NCBI RefSeq assembly: GCF_000428885.1
Contig: NZ_KE386810.1
Location: 84,217 to 148,216, forward strand
DNA: 64,000 bases
Reading direction: 5' to 3'
Source: Geothrix fermentans DSM 14018
GTDB taxonomy: Bacteria > Acidobacteriota > Holophagae > Holophagales > Holophagaceae
Positions 19,045-28,093 of the stretch are shown here, in pieces; within the stretch, counting starts at the first letter, position 1; each line of letters begins with the position of its first letter. The position numbers and the translations under genes were made by a program. Below the pieces are notes generated by a model. That model saw only the letters and a list, made by a program, of their open reading frames with translations, did no database searches and was not told where the DNA came from.

Positions 19045-21213
19045 ATGACTCCTCCTGCCTCCGACTCCCAGGGCTCCGCCGGCGCCAGGCCTGGCAGGCG
19101 CCTCCTGTTCGCCCTCCTCGCCAGCCTCCTCTTCGCGGTCGCGCCCATGGGCGCGGCCCCGGCCAAGCAGGCGGCGAAGGAGAGCTGCTTCGACTGCCAC
19201 AGCGACAAGGACATGACCAAGGAGGCGAACGGGGTGAAGCGCTCGCTCTTCGTGGACGAGCAGCGATTCGCGGCCTCGGTGCATGGCTCCCTCTCCTGCC
19301 GGGACTGCCACGTCAAGCTCACCGACAAGCACCAGGAAGGCTCCGAGACCTACACCGACGTGAAGTGCGACGGGTGCCATTCCGAGCAGGCCAAGGTCTA
19401 TGCGGGAAGCATCCACGGCGTGAGCCAGACCCTGGGGGCGACGGCGGCGGCCTATTGCCACGACTGCCACGGGAACCACGACATCGTCCCCGTGAAGCAG
19501 ACCGACTCGCCGGTCCACAAGATGAACCTCTCGCAGACCTGCGCGAAGTGCCACGCCAACAGGAACCTCACCGACGAGTACAAGATGAAGTACCCGCAGG
19601 TGGCCTCCCAGTACCAGGAGAGCATCCACGGGAAGGCGCTGCTCGTGAAGGGGCTCATCGTGGCCCCCAGCTGCAACGACTGCCACGGCGTGCATGACAT
19701 CAAGCGCAGCGTGGACCGGAGCTCGCCCATCAACCACGCCAACGTCGCCAAGACCTGCGGCAAGTGCCACGTCAAGGTCGAGGAGATCTACAACAAGAGC
19801 ATCCACGGCCAGCTTCTGGCCAAGGGCGACCCCCGCGGCCCCGTGTGCGTCCAGTGCCACTCCGCGCACCAGATCGAGACGCCGGTGAACGGCCACTTCA
19901 AGTCCGGCAGCGACATGGTGTGCGGCAAGTGCCACGCGGACCGGCTCGAGCACTACCGCGACACCTATCACGGCAAGGCCATGGCCCTCGGCAAGGCCAA
20001 CACCGCCAGCGCCGTGGCGGCCTGCTACGACTGCCACGGGCATCACGACGTGCTCAGGGCCTCGGACCCGAACTCGCATCTTTCCCAGGCGAACATCGTC
20101 AACACCTGCAAGCAGTGCCATCCGAAGGCCACGGTCAGCTTCACCAAGTACGCGCCCCATGCCAACCCCATGGACCGCAAGAACTACCCCGTGCTGCACT
20201 ACGTCTTCCTGGTCATGACGACCCTGCTGGTGTGCACCTTCTCCCTGTTCGGCGCGCACACGCTCCTGTGGCTCTTCCGTTCGCTCTGGCTCTACCGCCA
20301 CGACTCCAAGCAGTTCCGCGAGGCGAAGGCCAAGATCCAGGCGGACGACGAGCAGTTCACCCGCTTCCAGCCCTTCGAGCGGTTCCTCCACATCCTGGTG
20401 GTGACGAGCTTCCTGTTGCTGACCATCACCGGCATGCCGCTGAAGTTCTACTACACCGACTGGGCCAAGGCGATCTTCAGCTTCTTCGGCGGCGCCGACG
20501 TGGCCCGCACCCTCCACCACTTCGGCGCGGTGATCACCTTCACCTACTTCGTGCTGCACGTGAGCACCACCCTGAGCCACCTCTGGAAGAACCGCGGCTT
20601 CATGAAGGATCCCGAGACCGGCGCCTTCCGGTTCTCCCGGATCTTCAAGGCCATGGCCCACCCGGACTCCATGATCCCCACCAAGCAGGACGTGAAGGAC
20701 TTCGTGGCCCACAACCGCTGGTTCTTCGGCAAGGGTCCGCGCCCCGAGTTCGACCGCTGGACCTACTTCGAGAAGTTCGACTACCTGGCCGTGTTCTGGG
20801 GCGTCTTCGCCATCGGCGTCTCGGGCCTGATCATGTGGTTCCCCGAGTTCTTCAGCCGCTTCATGCCGGGCTGGATGATCAACGTCTCGCTCATCGTCCA
20901 CTCGGACGAGGCACTCCTGGCCGCCGGCTTCATCTTCACGGTCCACTTCTTCAACACGCACTTCCGGCTGGAGAAGTTCCCCATGGACACCGTGATCTTC
21001 TCGGGCCGCATTTCCAAGTCCGAGATGCTCCACGAGCGCAAGCGCTGGTATGACCGCCTGGTGTCCGAAGGCCGCCTGGACAGCTTCCGCGTCAAGGATG
21101 AGTGGGAGGCCTGGAAGGGCATCGCCCGCAGCGCCGGCTACATCTTCTTCGGCATCGGCCTCCTGCTGCTTGTCCTTATCATCTATGCCATGACTTCCCG
21201 CCTGGCCCACTGA
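19045..21213 (+). CDS. Second fused 11-heme cytochrome c / cytochrome b membrane protein
   Basis: 722 residues, same design as its upstream neighbour but larger. An Arg-rich start and hydrophobic stretch (LLFALLASLLFAVAP) form the signal peptide. Eleven CxxCH sites follow (CFDCH first, CKQCH last), several in CxxCHGxH units with SIHG or TYHG between them. The membrane domain contains HYVFLVMTTLLVCTFSLFG, FERFLHILVVTSF, TLHHFGAVITF with FVLHVSTTLSHL, and IVHSDEALL with FTVHFFNTHF, giving histidines for b-type hemes, plus a last helix (IGLLLLVLIIYAM). Probable role: quinol oxidation with electron export to periplasmic carriers, or the reverse. The leader is C-rich with only a weak ribosome-binding site (AGGA), so translation may depend on the gene before it. 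Confidence 0.9.
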   Translation: MTPPASDSQGSAGARPGRRLLFALLASLLFAVAPMGAAPAKQAAKESCFDCHSDKDMTKEANGVKRSLFVDEQRFAASVHGSLSCRDCHVKLTDKHQEGSETYTDVKCDGCHSEQAKVYAGSIHGVSQTLGATAAAYCHDCHGNHDIVPVKQTDSPVHKMNLSQTCAKCHANRNLTDEYKMKYPQVASQYQESIHGKALLVKGLIVAPSCNDCHGVHDIKRSVDRSSPINHANVAKTCGKCHVKVEEIYNKSIHGQLLAKGDPRGPVCVQCHSAHQIETPVNGHFKSGSDMVCGKCHADRLEHYRDTYHGKAMALGKANTASAVAACYDCHGHHDVLRASDPNSHLSQANIVNTCKQCHPKATVSFTKYAPHANPMDRKNYPVLHYVFLVMTTLLVCTFSLFGAHTLLWLFRSLWLYRHDSKQFREAKAKIQADDEQFTRFQPFERFLHILVVTSFLLLTITGMPLKFYYTDWAKAIFSFFGGADVARTLHHFGAVITFTYFVLHVSTTLSHLWKNRGFMKDPETGAFRFSRIFKAMAHPDSMIPTKQDVKDFVAHNRWFFGKGPRPEFDRWTYFEKFDYLAVFWGVFAIGVSGLIMWFPEFFSRFMPGWMINVSLIVHSDEALLAAGFIFTVHFFNTHFRLEKFPMDTVIFSGRISKSEMLHERKRWYDRLVSEGRLDSFRVKDEWEAWKGIARSAGYIFFGIGLLLLVLIIYAMTSRLAH

Positions 21214-21304
21214 GGCCAGGCCGGGCCCGGCGCGATACCCGCGCCCCACCCGCCCCCACCCCGACCCGTCACGGGTCCAAACCCAACCCCCGCAAGGAGC
21301 TCAC

Positions 21305-21538
21305 ATGCGACGCATCACCCTCCTCACCGCCGCGCTCATGCTGGCCCTGGCCCCCGTCGCCAGCGCCAAGCCCACCACCGTCAAGGGTGCCAAGTGCACC
21401 GCCTGCCACGAGGGCGCGCCCAAGGACAAGAAGTTCAACGCGGCCACCGTCAAGATGCTCGCGAAGTACAAGGAGGCCCAGTGCAAGGACTGCCACGGCT
21501 GGGCCGATGGCAAGCTGACCACCATCAAGAAGAAGTAG
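21305..21538 (+). CDS. Small periplasmic diheme cytochrome c
   Basis: 77 residues with a signal peptide (LTAALMLALAPVASA) and two heme sites, CTACH (in KCTACHEGAPKDKKFN) and CKDCH near the C-terminus. The first site matches the CxACHxGAPK pattern of the monoheme protein at 16659, so the cytochrome locus begins and ends with related small carriers. AAGGAG 6 bases upstream supports the ATG. It is probably co-transcribed with the large cytochromes, whose last stop is 91 bases upstream, and ends at a long hairpin shared with the convergent phosphohexomutase gene. Confidence 0.85.
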   Translation: MRRITLLTAALMLALAPVASAKPTTVKGAKCTACHEGAPKDKKFNAATVKMLAKYKEAQCKDCHGWADGKLTTIKKK

Positions 21539-21547
21539 TTCCCTGCT

Positions 21548-21593
21548 CCAGAAACAAGATGGCGCCGGCAACCCGGCGCCATCTTGTTTCTGG
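21548..21593. terminator. Long perfect hairpin between convergent genes
   Basis: A 21-bp perfect inverted repeat (21548-21568 with 21573-21593) around a CAAC loop. The GC-rich top (GGCGCCGG) and A/T-rich base (CAGAAACAAGA / TCTTGTTTCTG) fit a bidirectional terminator for the diheme cytochrome and the phosphohexomutase, although no clean T tract follows on either strand. Confidence 0.65.
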
Positions 21594-21599
21594 AGGAAG

Positions 21600-23300
21600 T
21601 CAGAGCCCCAGCAGGGCGCGAGCCTCGATCTCGAGCTGATCGAGCTGGGCTTCGCCACTCCGGCTCTGGAGGTAGACCTTGAGCTTGGGCTCCGTGCCGC
21701 TGGGGCGGAAGGCGGCGAAGGCGCCGCTCTCCAGGCGGAACTTCAGGACGTTGCTGCGGGAGATGGGCAGGGCGATCGGGCGGTTGTCGGGACGATCCAG
21801 GATGGGCTCGGTGCGGCCTTCGCCATGCCAGAGGCCGGTCTGGAAGTCCTCCCAGCTGACGACCTTCTCGCCGCCCAGGGATTCCAGGCCCGCGGCCCGG
21901 ATGCGGCCCATGGCCTCGGCAAAGCGCTTGGCGCCGCCCGGCCGCGGGTCCTCTAGGTTCACCAGGCGGTTCCGGAAGGTGCCCACCCGGGCCATGAGGG
22001 CCTCCACCGCCTCGAAGAGCGTCTGGCCCTTGGCCTTGTAGTGGCCGGCCATCTCCGCCACCACGAGGGCCGCGGTGACGCCGTCCTTGTCACGCAAGTC
22101 CGGGGGCAGCAGCATGCCGTAGCTCTCCTCGGCGCCGAAGGCGTAGGGCTCGCCCAGCTCCAGCAGCCGGTCCATGCACACCGCGATGTTCTTGAAGCCC
22201 GTGAGGGTCCAGACCACGGGCAGGCCGTGGTGGCGGGCCACCTCGGCCATGAAGTCGGAGGTGACCACCGTACTCACCACGGCGCCCTTCCGGCCCTTCT
22301 GGGTGCAGAGGTAGTCCAGGGTGAGGCCGGCCAGGTCGTTGCCCGACATGAGCTCCCAGGCGCCGTTCCGCTTGGCCACGACGCCGATGCGGTCTGCATC
22401 GGGATCGTTGGCCAGGATCACCTCGGCGCCCATGGCCTCGGCTTCCTCCAGAGGTGCCGCGTAGGCGGCCAGCTCCTCGGGATTGGGCCGCGGGGCCGTC
22501 GGGAAGGTGCCGTCCTGCACGCCCTGGCTGGGGCTGAGGATGAGGGGCAGGCCCGCGCGCTCGAAGAGGGCGGGCACGAAGGCCACGCCGGTGCCGTGGA
22601 AGGGCGTGTAGAGGATGCGGGCGGCTTCGAAGGCCTCGGGATGTTGGAGCAGGTCCTGGCCCATGGCCAGGTAGGCCTCCTCGACCTCCGCGGGGATGGG
22701 CTGGATGCGGCCCGCCGGCGCCACGGGGGGCTCGGGCACCAGGGGCAGGGTGGCCATGTGGGCCTCTACCTCCGCGTCCCAGGGCTCCACCACCTGGCCG
22801 CCTAGGTCGTTGTAGGCCTTGAAGCCGTTGTACTCCTTGGGATTGTGGCTGGCGGTGACGATGGCGCCGCAGGCGGCATCCAGGCGGCGCATGGCGAAGC
22901 ACAGGAAGGGCGTGGGCAGGGGGCGCGTGCCGAGGAACACCTGGTAGCCCGCAGCGGCCAGGACCGCGGCGCTCTCGGCGGCGAAGACATCCGAGTTGAT
23001 GCGCGTGTCGTAGCCCACCACGGCCACCTTCTTATCCGGGGCGCGGCGCTGGGCCACGGCCGCGAGGCCGAGGGTCGCCCGGCGCACGTTGGGCCGGTTC
23101 ATACGGCGCAGGCCCGCGGCCATGAAGCCGCGCAGGCCGCCCGTCCCGAAGGCCAGGGGCTCGGAGAAACGGTCATCCAGCTCCGCCGCAGCCTTGGCAT
23201 CCCCCGCCTCGGCCGCCTTGAGCAGGGGCTCCAGCTCCGCCCGGAGCTCCGGCTCCAGGTGGGGGAAGGCGAGGTAGGAGCGGGTGGCGTCAAGGCTCAT
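21600..23300 (-). CDS. Phosphoglucomutase/phosphomannomutase (PgcA-like)
   Basis: 566-residue alpha-D-phosphohexomutase interconverting hexose 1- and 6-phosphates, feeding glycogen, LPS or sugar-nucleotide synthesis. The phosphoserine loop is VTASHNPKEYNG (Ser151), the metal-binding loop is NDPDADRIG, and the sugar-recognition loop is GAEESYG. FRPSGTEPKLKVY is the C-terminal phosphate-binding loop. The N-terminal FGTGGLRG and the length place it with the longer PgcA-type enzymes. It is the last gene of the minus-strand run, 34 bases after the methyltransferase gene. Confidence 0.94.
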   Translation of the reverse strand: MSLDATRSYLAFPHLEPELRAELEPLLKAAEAGDAKAAAELDDRFSEPLAFGTGGLRGFMAAGLRRMNRPNVRRATLGLAAVAQRRAPDKKVAVVGYDTRINSDVFAAESAAVLAAAGYQVFLGTRPLPTPFLCFAMRRLDAACGAIVTASHNPKEYNGFKAYNDLGGQVVEPWDAEVEAHMATLPLVPEPPVAPAGRIQPIPAEVEEAYLAMGQDLLQHPEAFEAARILYTPFHGTGVAFVPALFERAGLPLILSPSQGVQDGTFPTAPRPNPEELAAYAAPLEEAEAMGAEVILANDPDADRIGVVAKRNGAWELMSGNDLAGLTLDYLCTQKGRKGAVVSTVVTSDFMAEVARHHGLPVVWTLTGFKNIAVCMDRLLELGEPYAFGAEESYGMLLPPDLRDKDGVTAALVVAEMAGHYKAKGQTLFEAVEALMARVGTFRNRLVNLEDPRPGGAKRFAEAMGRIRAAGLESLGGEKVVSWEDFQTGLWHGEGRTEPILDRPDNRPIALPISRSNVLKFRLESGAFAAFRPSGTEPKLKVYLQSRSGEAQLDQLEIEARALLGL

Positions 23301-23334
23301 GGATCATCCCTGAGAAACACTCCAGGATTGCAGA

Positions 23335-23955
23335 TCAGGGCTGGGAGGTCGACCCGGCGGGCCTGCGGGCCACCACCTGCACCACGGCTCCAAGGCCCTG
23401 ATGGTGGGCGCCTTCGCGGATGTCGCGCAGCAGCTCCCGGCCCACCTCCAGCTCCAGGCCGGGCAGGAGACCTCGCAGCTCGTCGAGGGTGTCGAGCAGG
23501 TCCGGCTCCTTCGGCCCGCCGGTGCCGTACTCCAGCTGGCGGGGTGTGTAGCCTTCCAGGATGAAGACGCCGCCGGGCGCGAGGGCCGCCGCGCAGCGCG
23601 GGTACAGCTCGCGCCGGAGGGCGGAGGGCAGGTGGCAGAAGATGGAGATGATGCCGCTCCAGGGGGTGGCTCCGAGGTCGAACGCTGCGAGATCAGCGAC
23701 CTCGGTGGTGAGCGGCACGCCCCGGCTGGCGGCCAGGTCCCGCGCCCGGGCCAGGCCCACCGGCGACTGGTCCACGGCCGTGACCGCATGGCCCAGCGCG
23801 GCCAGATGCACGGCGTTGCGGCCCTGGCCCTCGCCCAGCCCCAGCACGGGGCCCGGGGGGATGCGCGGCGCCATCTCCCGCAGGAAATCGTTGGGCTCAG
23901 AGCCGTAGGTCAGCTCGGCTTCCGAATAGCGCGTGTCCCAGAATTCTCGTCCCAT
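23335..23955 (-). CDS. Class I SAM-dependent methyltransferase (TehB-like)
   Basis: 206 residues. It has the Rossmann methyltransferase signature: VLGLGEGQGRNAVHLA (motif I, with GEG in place of GxGxG), AVTAVDQSP (acidic ribose-binding Asp), TEVADLAAFD and a GGVFILEGYTP strand. The N-terminus WDTRYSEAELTYGSEPNDFL matches the TehB/thiopurine-methyltransferase-like small-molecule group. The substrate is unknown. Its start codon shares one base with the tldE/pmbA stop, indicating translational coupling. Confidence 0.82.
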   Translation of the reverse strand: MGREFWDTRYSEAELTYGSEPNDFLREMAPRIPPGPVLGLGEGQGRNAVHLAALGHAVTAVDQSPVGLARARDLAASRGVPLTTEVADLAAFDLGATPWSGIISIFCHLPSALRRELYPRCAAALAPGGVFILEGYTPRQLEYGTGGPKEPDLLDTLDELRGLLPGLELEVGRELLRDIREGAHHQGLGAVVQVVARRPAGSTSQP

Positions 23956-25343
23956 CAGGCGCCTCCCAGGGCGATGTCCTCCAGCAGCAGGCTCAGGCCG
24001 GCGCTGCTGCCGTACCAGCGCAGGTCGCTACCCAGGGCCACGATGCGGGTGAGGAAGTCCCGCAGGTTCCCGGCGAAGGTGAGCTTGTCCACGGGCTCGG
24101 CCAGCACGCCGTCGCGGATGCGGATGCCCGAAGCGCCCACGCTGAGATCGCCGCTGACGGGATCCACCGTGTGCAGACCCATGATCTCGGTGATCAGCAC
24201 ACCATTCCCCGCCAGACGGTAGAGGGCCTCGGGAGCGGTGCTCCCGGCCAGGGGGAAGAGGTTGAAGGTGGTGGCGCCGGGCTGGCTGCCGAAGCCGCGG
24301 CCGGCACTGGCCGTCGGAGCCTGGCCCAGCTCCGCGGCGGTCTTGAGGGTGTGGAGGTAGGTCTTCAGCACGCCGCCCTCCAGCAGCACGTTGCGGCGCG
24401 TGGGCAGGCCCTCGGCGTCCCAGGGCTCCGTGCCCAGGGCAGGACGGCCCGGAGCCTCGGGCAGGCGCCCGTCGTCCACGAGCGTGAGCAGCGGCGAGGC
24501 GATGGCTTCGCCCAGCTTCCCAGCGAAGAGGCTGCGGCCCTTGATCACGGCCTCGGCATCCAGCATGCCCGCCACGATGCCCAGCAGATCCACCGCCACT
24601 TCGGGGTGGAGCACCACGGGGTACTTTCCGGCGGGCAGCCGCTGGGGATGGAGCTTGCGCTCGCCTTTCAGGGCCGCCTCGGCCCCGATGGCCGAGAGGT
24701 CCAGGCCCGGCCGGCGGGCCACGTCCCAATGCCAGGCGGCCTGCCGTTCCTCGCCATCGGCCACGGCCAGCTCGATGGCCGCGGAGCAGCTGGACCAGGC
24801 ATCCGGCGTGCGCACGTCCTTCTGGGTGAGCAGCAGGCTGGCGCCGGAACCGTCGCTCCAGGCTGCTTCCCGCACGGCGGCGACCTTCGGCGAGGCCTTG
24901 CGGGCCTCGGCCTCCAGTTCCAGGGCCCAGGCGATGCGCTGCTCGGGCGTGATGGCCTCGACGGATGGATCGAAGCGGCTGGGCAGGTCGTCGGTACCCT
25001 CGGGATCGGCCTGGCGCAGCCAGGGGTCCTCGTCCCCCAGGGCGCTCAGCTCCCAGGCCTGGGCGAAGAGGCCGCGGAAATCCGCCGCGGTGAGATCAGT
25101 GGTGGTGGCGAGGCCCGTGCGGTAGCCCTTGCCCCCGTTGCGGATGACACGCACGCCGAGGCCACCGCGCTTGCTGGTGGTCAGGTTCTCCAGGGCGCCG
25201 TTCTGCACCTTGGCCTTCCGGCTCCGGGACACGGAGACGAAGGCCTCGGCACCCTCCGCGCCCAGGCTCAGGGCGTGCCGGATGCCGTCCTGGAGACGAG
25301 ACTCGAGGGTTTCGGGGATGAAGGTTCGGAACGGATCGATCAT
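23955..25343 (-). CDS. pmbA: TldE/PmbA subunit of the TldD/TldE protease
   Basis: 462 residues, the non-metal partner of TldD. It has the family fold (GGLGVRVIRNGGKGYRTG, VVLHPEVAVDLLGIVAGML) but lacks the HExxxH zinc motif found in TldD, as expected for TldE. The heterodimer trims unfolded or modified peptides, including microcin B17 precursor and CcdA in E. coli. Its partner TldD is encoded upstream on the same strand with a macro-domain gene between them. It starts one base after the macro-gene stop and overlaps the methyltransferase gene by one base. Confidence 0.93.
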   Translation of the reverse strand: MIDPFRTFIPETLESRLQDGIRHALSLGAEGAEAFVSVSRSRKAKVQNGALENLTTSKRGGLGVRVIRNGGKGYRTGLATTTDLTAADFRGLFAQAWELSALGDEDPWLRQADPEGTDDLPSRFDPSVEAITPEQRIAWALELEAEARKASPKVAAVREAAWSDGSGASLLLTQKDVRTPDAWSSCSAAIELAVADGEERQAAWHWDVARRPGLDLSAIGAEAALKGERKLHPQRLPAGKYPVVLHPEVAVDLLGIVAGMLDAEAVIKGRSLFAGKLGEAIASPLLTLVDDGRLPEAPGRPALGTEPWDAEGLPTRRNVLLEGGVLKTYLHTLKTAAELGQAPTASAGRGFGSQPGATTFNLFPLAGSTAPEALYRLAGNGVLITEIMGLHTVDPVSGDLSVGASGIRIRDGVLAEPVDKLTFAGNLRDFLTRIVALGSDLRWYGSSAGLSLLLEDIALGGA

Positions 25344-25344
25344 G

Positions 25345-25863
25345 TCAGGCTTCCTTCTCTAGGGCAGAGCGCAGGACCACCAGGGAGCGGGCATCGAAGG
25401 CCACGAGGGTGAGGGTCTGCGGGAGGTCGTGGACTGCCAGCCAGGCCCGGCAGGTGGCCACGGCGATGGCGGCGGCCCGCTCGGCGGGGAAGCCGTAGAT
25501 GCCCGTGCTGATGGCTGGGAAGGCTACGCTGCTGCAGCCGTGGGCTTCGGCCAGGCGGAGGCTCTCCCGGTAGCAGGAGGCGAGGGCCCTGTCCTCACCC
25601 TGCTGCCCGCCGTTCCAGACCGGACCCACGGCATGGATGACGAACCGGGCCGACAGGCGATGGCCGCCGGTGAGCTTCGCCTGGCCCGGAGGGCAGCCTC
25701 CCAGGCGCCGGCATTCCTCCAGCAGGCCCGGCCCCGCGGCCCGGTGGATGGCCCCGTCCACACCGCCCCCGCCCAGCAGGCTGCGGTTCGCGGCATTCAC
25801 GATGGCGTCCACGGCGAGGGTGGTGATGTCGGCCTGCACCACCTGCAGGCGCCCGGAGGTCAA
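25345..25863 (-). CDS. Macro-domain ADP-ribose hydrolase (YmdB-like)
   Basis: 172 residues, a complete macro domain: [22 protein letters not shown] (adenosine and ADP-ribose binding), VIHAVGPVW and [12 protein letters not shown] (diphosphate loop). The family removes the acetyl group from O-acetyl-ADP-ribose or hydrolyses ADP-ribose from proteins. The start is a TTG that overlaps the tldD stop (TTGA); no better codon exists before the conserved core. It sits between tldD and tldE, an unusual insertion that suggests co-expression but gives no proven functional link. Confidence 0.92.
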   Translation of the reverse strand: MTSGRLQVVQADITTLAVDAIVNAANRSLLGGGGVDGAIHRAAGPGLLEECRRLGGCPPGQAKLTGGHRLSARFVIHAVGPVWNGGQQGEDRALASCYRESLRLAEAHGCSSVAFPAISTGIYGFPAERAAAIAVATCRAWLAVHDLPQTLTLVAFDARSLVVLRSALEKEA

Positions 25864-27308
25864 ATGACGCTCGGCAGGGGCTCGGCGGTGCCGCCCACGA
25901 CGAGGGCGGGGCAGAGGATGGTTGGGAGGGCATCGCTGACGGGCACGCCCTGGCCGTCCTTACCGCAGGTGCCGATGTCGAAGTGGTGGAGGTCGCTGCC
26001 GATGCGGGTGAGGCCTCTCAGCACTTCGGGACCGCAGCCGCTGAGGGTGGCGTTCTTCACGGGGTACTTGGGTTCGCCGTTCTCCACCCAGTAGCCTTCG
26101 GTCACCTGGAACACGAAGTTGCCGGTGACCGTGTCCACTTGGCCGCCGCCCATGTGTTTCACGAGCAGGCCCCGGTCGAGATCCTTGAGGATGGCCTCGG
26201 GAGCCTCGCTTCCGGCGGCGAGGAAGGTGTTCCGCATGCGGGGGATGGGCAGGTGGCGGTAGCTCTCCCGGCGGCCGTTGCCCGTGGGCTCCGTGGCCAT
26301 CTTCCGGGACGTCTTGCGCGACTGCAGGTAGGCCTTGAGCACGCCATTCTCGATGAGCACCACGCGGCTCACGGGGTTCCCCTCGTCGTCGATGGCCTGG
26401 CTGCCGCGCTTGTGGGGCAGGGTGCCGTCGTCGATGATCGTGACGCCCTCGGCGGCCACCTTCTGGCCCAGCTTGCCCGCGAAGGCGGACATGCCCGCGA
26501 GCGCGAGGTCGGCCTCCAGGCCGTGTCCGCAGGCCTCGTGGATCATGGTGCCGCCGGCGGAGCTGCTGAGCACCACGGGGAAGGTTCCGGCCGGGGCGGG
26601 CTGGGCGTCCAGGGCCTGCATGGCCAGGCGCACGGCCTCCTTCACCGTGCGGGCCACGGCCTCGTCCGTGAACAGCTCGAAGCCGCGGGTCTCGCCCAGG
26701 GCCTGGTAGCCGGTCTGGAGCTGGGTGCCGTCGCCGGCGGTGACGTTGGCCCGGAGCACGCCCTGGGTGCGGTGGTCCTCCGTGAGGCGGCCCGTCCAGC
26801 TTCCACCTTCACGTTCGGCGGCGGCGATCCACACGCGCTGGGTGTTGTCGCCGTAGCCCACGGATACCTGCTTCAGGGCGCCGGGACGCAGGACCTCGGC
26901 CTCGGTCCGGGCCAGGGCCTCGGCCCGGCGGACCAGGGCCACCTTCTCGTCCAGGGGCACGCTGCCCGGATCGCGCTTCACCGGGCTGGGCGTCGGGTGG
27001 ACCTCCAGCGTCAGGGCGGGGATGGGGGCCGCCGTGCCGATGCCGGGGGCCGCCAGGGTGCGCGCGGCCTCCAGCAGCTCCTCGAAGGCCGGGGCGATCA
27101 AGTCGGCAAAGCGGGTGGTTTCTCCGTCGATCAAGCGCAGGCTGGCTCCGAAGGTCTCCGAGGCCAGCACGTCCTCCATGCGGCCGTCGTCCATGCCCAG
27201 CGCATGGGCCCGGCGGCGCTCCACGAAGGCTTCGCCATAGTCCCCGCCGCGGCTGAGGAGGGCGGTGAGGACGTCGCGGAGCTGTTCGGGGGTGAAGGGT
27301 GCGGGCAT
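25860..27308 (-). CDS. tldD: TldD metalloprotease subunit (internal start of the fused frame)
   Basis: Read from its own ATG, 482 residues, nearly identical in length to E. coli TldD. The zinc motif HEACGH (His257, Glu258, His262) sits in [14 protein letters not shown]; other family blocks are [20 protein letters not shown] and the C-terminal GPALVV-type Gly-rich end. With TldE it forms a heterodimeric protease for unfolded or modified peptides. GGAGA 8-9 bases before this ATG would allow independent initiation, which is why it is listed separately from the fused frame. Its stop overlaps the macro-domain start. Confidence 0.88.
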   Translation of the reverse strand: MPAPFTPEQLRDVLTALLSRGGDYGEAFVERRRAHALGMDDGRMEDVLASETFGASLRLIDGETTRFADLIAPAFEELLEAARTLAAPGIGTAAPIPALTLEVHPTPSPVKRDPGSVPLDEKVALVRRAEALARTEAEVLRPGALKQVSVGYGDNTQRVWIAAAEREGGSWTGRLTEDHRTQGVLRANVTAGDGTQLQTGYQALGETRGFELFTDEAVARTVKEAVRLAMQALDAQPAPAGTFPVVLSSSAGGTMIHEACGHGLEADLALAGMSAFAGKLGQKVAAEGVTIIDDGTLPHKRGSQAIDDEGNPVSRVVLIENGVLKAYLQSRKTSRKMATEPTGNGRRESYRHLPIPRMRNTFLAAGSEAPEAILKDLDRGLLVKHMGGGQVDTVTGNFVFQVTEGYWVENGEPKYPVKNATLSGCGPEVLRGLTRIGSDLHHFDIGTCGKDGQGVPVSDALPTILCPALVVGGTAEPLPSVI

Positions 27309-27956
27309 CGGGGCTCTCCACGTCCGCGCGCGGCGGACCCTCCAGTTTGACAGAAGGGCCGCCTCGGCTCCCGCGAGGATCCCGGCCAGGTCCCTCCCGT
27401 CGTTGGGGATCACCAAGTCCGCATGGAGGGCACGCTCGGGAGCCGATGCCTGGGCCCGCAGCCGCGCCAGAGCCGTCTCGCGGGGCATCCCATCCCGGGC
27501 GGCCAGGCGTTCGAGGCGCAGGTCCTCCGGGGCGTCCACGGTCCAGAAGGCGTCGAAGTGATGGGCCCTTCCGGTCTCCACCCACAGGGCGGCGTCCAGC
27601 ACGGCCCCCCGGGTGTCCGGGGGAAGGGCCGCGAGGCGGGCGGCCTGGAGGGCCTCGATCCGCGGGTGGAGGATCGCGTTCAACCGGGCCCGCGCCGCAC
27701 CGTCCGCGAAGACATGGCCGGCCATCCAGGCCCGGTCGAGGCTCCCGTCCCGCAGGAGGCAGCCCGGGCCGAAGGCCTCGACCACCGCCGCCAGGCCCTC
27801 GCTGCCCGGTTGCACCACCTCCCGGGCCAGGGCATCCGCATCGATCACCGCCCAGCCCCGTGCCGCCAGCAGGTTCGCCACATGGCTCTTCCCCGCCGCG
27901 ATGCCGCCGCTGAGGCCGAGGAGGGGGAAGGGGGGCGCTGGAAAGGTTCCGTCCAT
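25860..27956 (-). CDS. In-frame CoaE-TldD fusion reading frame
   Basis: A single uninterrupted frame encodes dephospho-CoA kinase followed by TldD, about 698 residues from the ATG at 27956 (an in-frame ATG at 27989 is the alternative). The CoaE part (about residues 1-216) has [20 protein letters not shown] (P-loop), [12 protein letters not shown] and a normal lid region, and would phosphorylate the ribose of dephospho-CoA in the last step of CoA synthesis. No stop codon separates it from the TldD methionine at 27308. Either a real fusion protein is made, or CoaE reads into TldD while TldD also initiates internally, or a base is missing in the sequence. The gene is divergent from accA. Confidence 0.8.
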   Translation of the reverse strand: MDGTFPAPPFPLLGLSGGIAAGKSHVANLLAARGWAVIDADALAREVVQPGSEGLAAVVEAFGPGCLLRDGSLDRAWMAGHVFADGAARARLNAILHPRIEALQAARLAALPPDTRGAVLDAALWVETGRAHHFDAFWTVDAPEDLRLERLAARDGMPRETALARLRAQASAPERALHADLVIPNDGRDLAGILAGAEAALLSNWRVRRARTWRAPMPAPFTPEQLRDVLTALLSRGGDYGEAFVERRRAHALGMDDGRMEDVLASETFGASLRLIDGETTRFADLIAPAFEELLEAARTLAAPGIGTAAPIPALTLEVHPTPSPVKRDPGSVPLDEKVALVRRAEALARTEAEVLRPGALKQVSVGYGDNTQRVWIAAAEREGGSWTGRLTEDHRTQGVLRANVTAGDGTQLQTGYQALGETRGFELFTDEAVARTVKEAVRLAMQALDAQPAPAGTFPVVLSSSAGGTMIHEACGHGLEADLALAGMSAFAGKLGQKVAAEGVTIIDDGTLPHKRGSQAIDDEGNPVSRVVLIENGVLKAYLQSRKTSRKMATEPTGNGRRESYRHLPIPRMRNTFLAAGSEAPEAILKDLDRGLLVKHMGGGQVDTVTGNFVFQVTEGYWVENGEPKYPVKNATLSGCGPEVLRGLTRIGSDLHHFDIGTCGKDGQGVPVSDALPTILCPALVVGGTAEPLPSVI

Positions 27957-28093
27957 GGGACTGTATGGTGCCCCCGCTCCGGCATCCATGCATGGAAGGA
28001 TTGGCGGTGGGGCTACCCGGAGTCAGGCCGATCTGTTCAACGGCCTCCACCCCCTCTACACTGGACCCTTGAAACGATTCAACCTGAGGCTCC

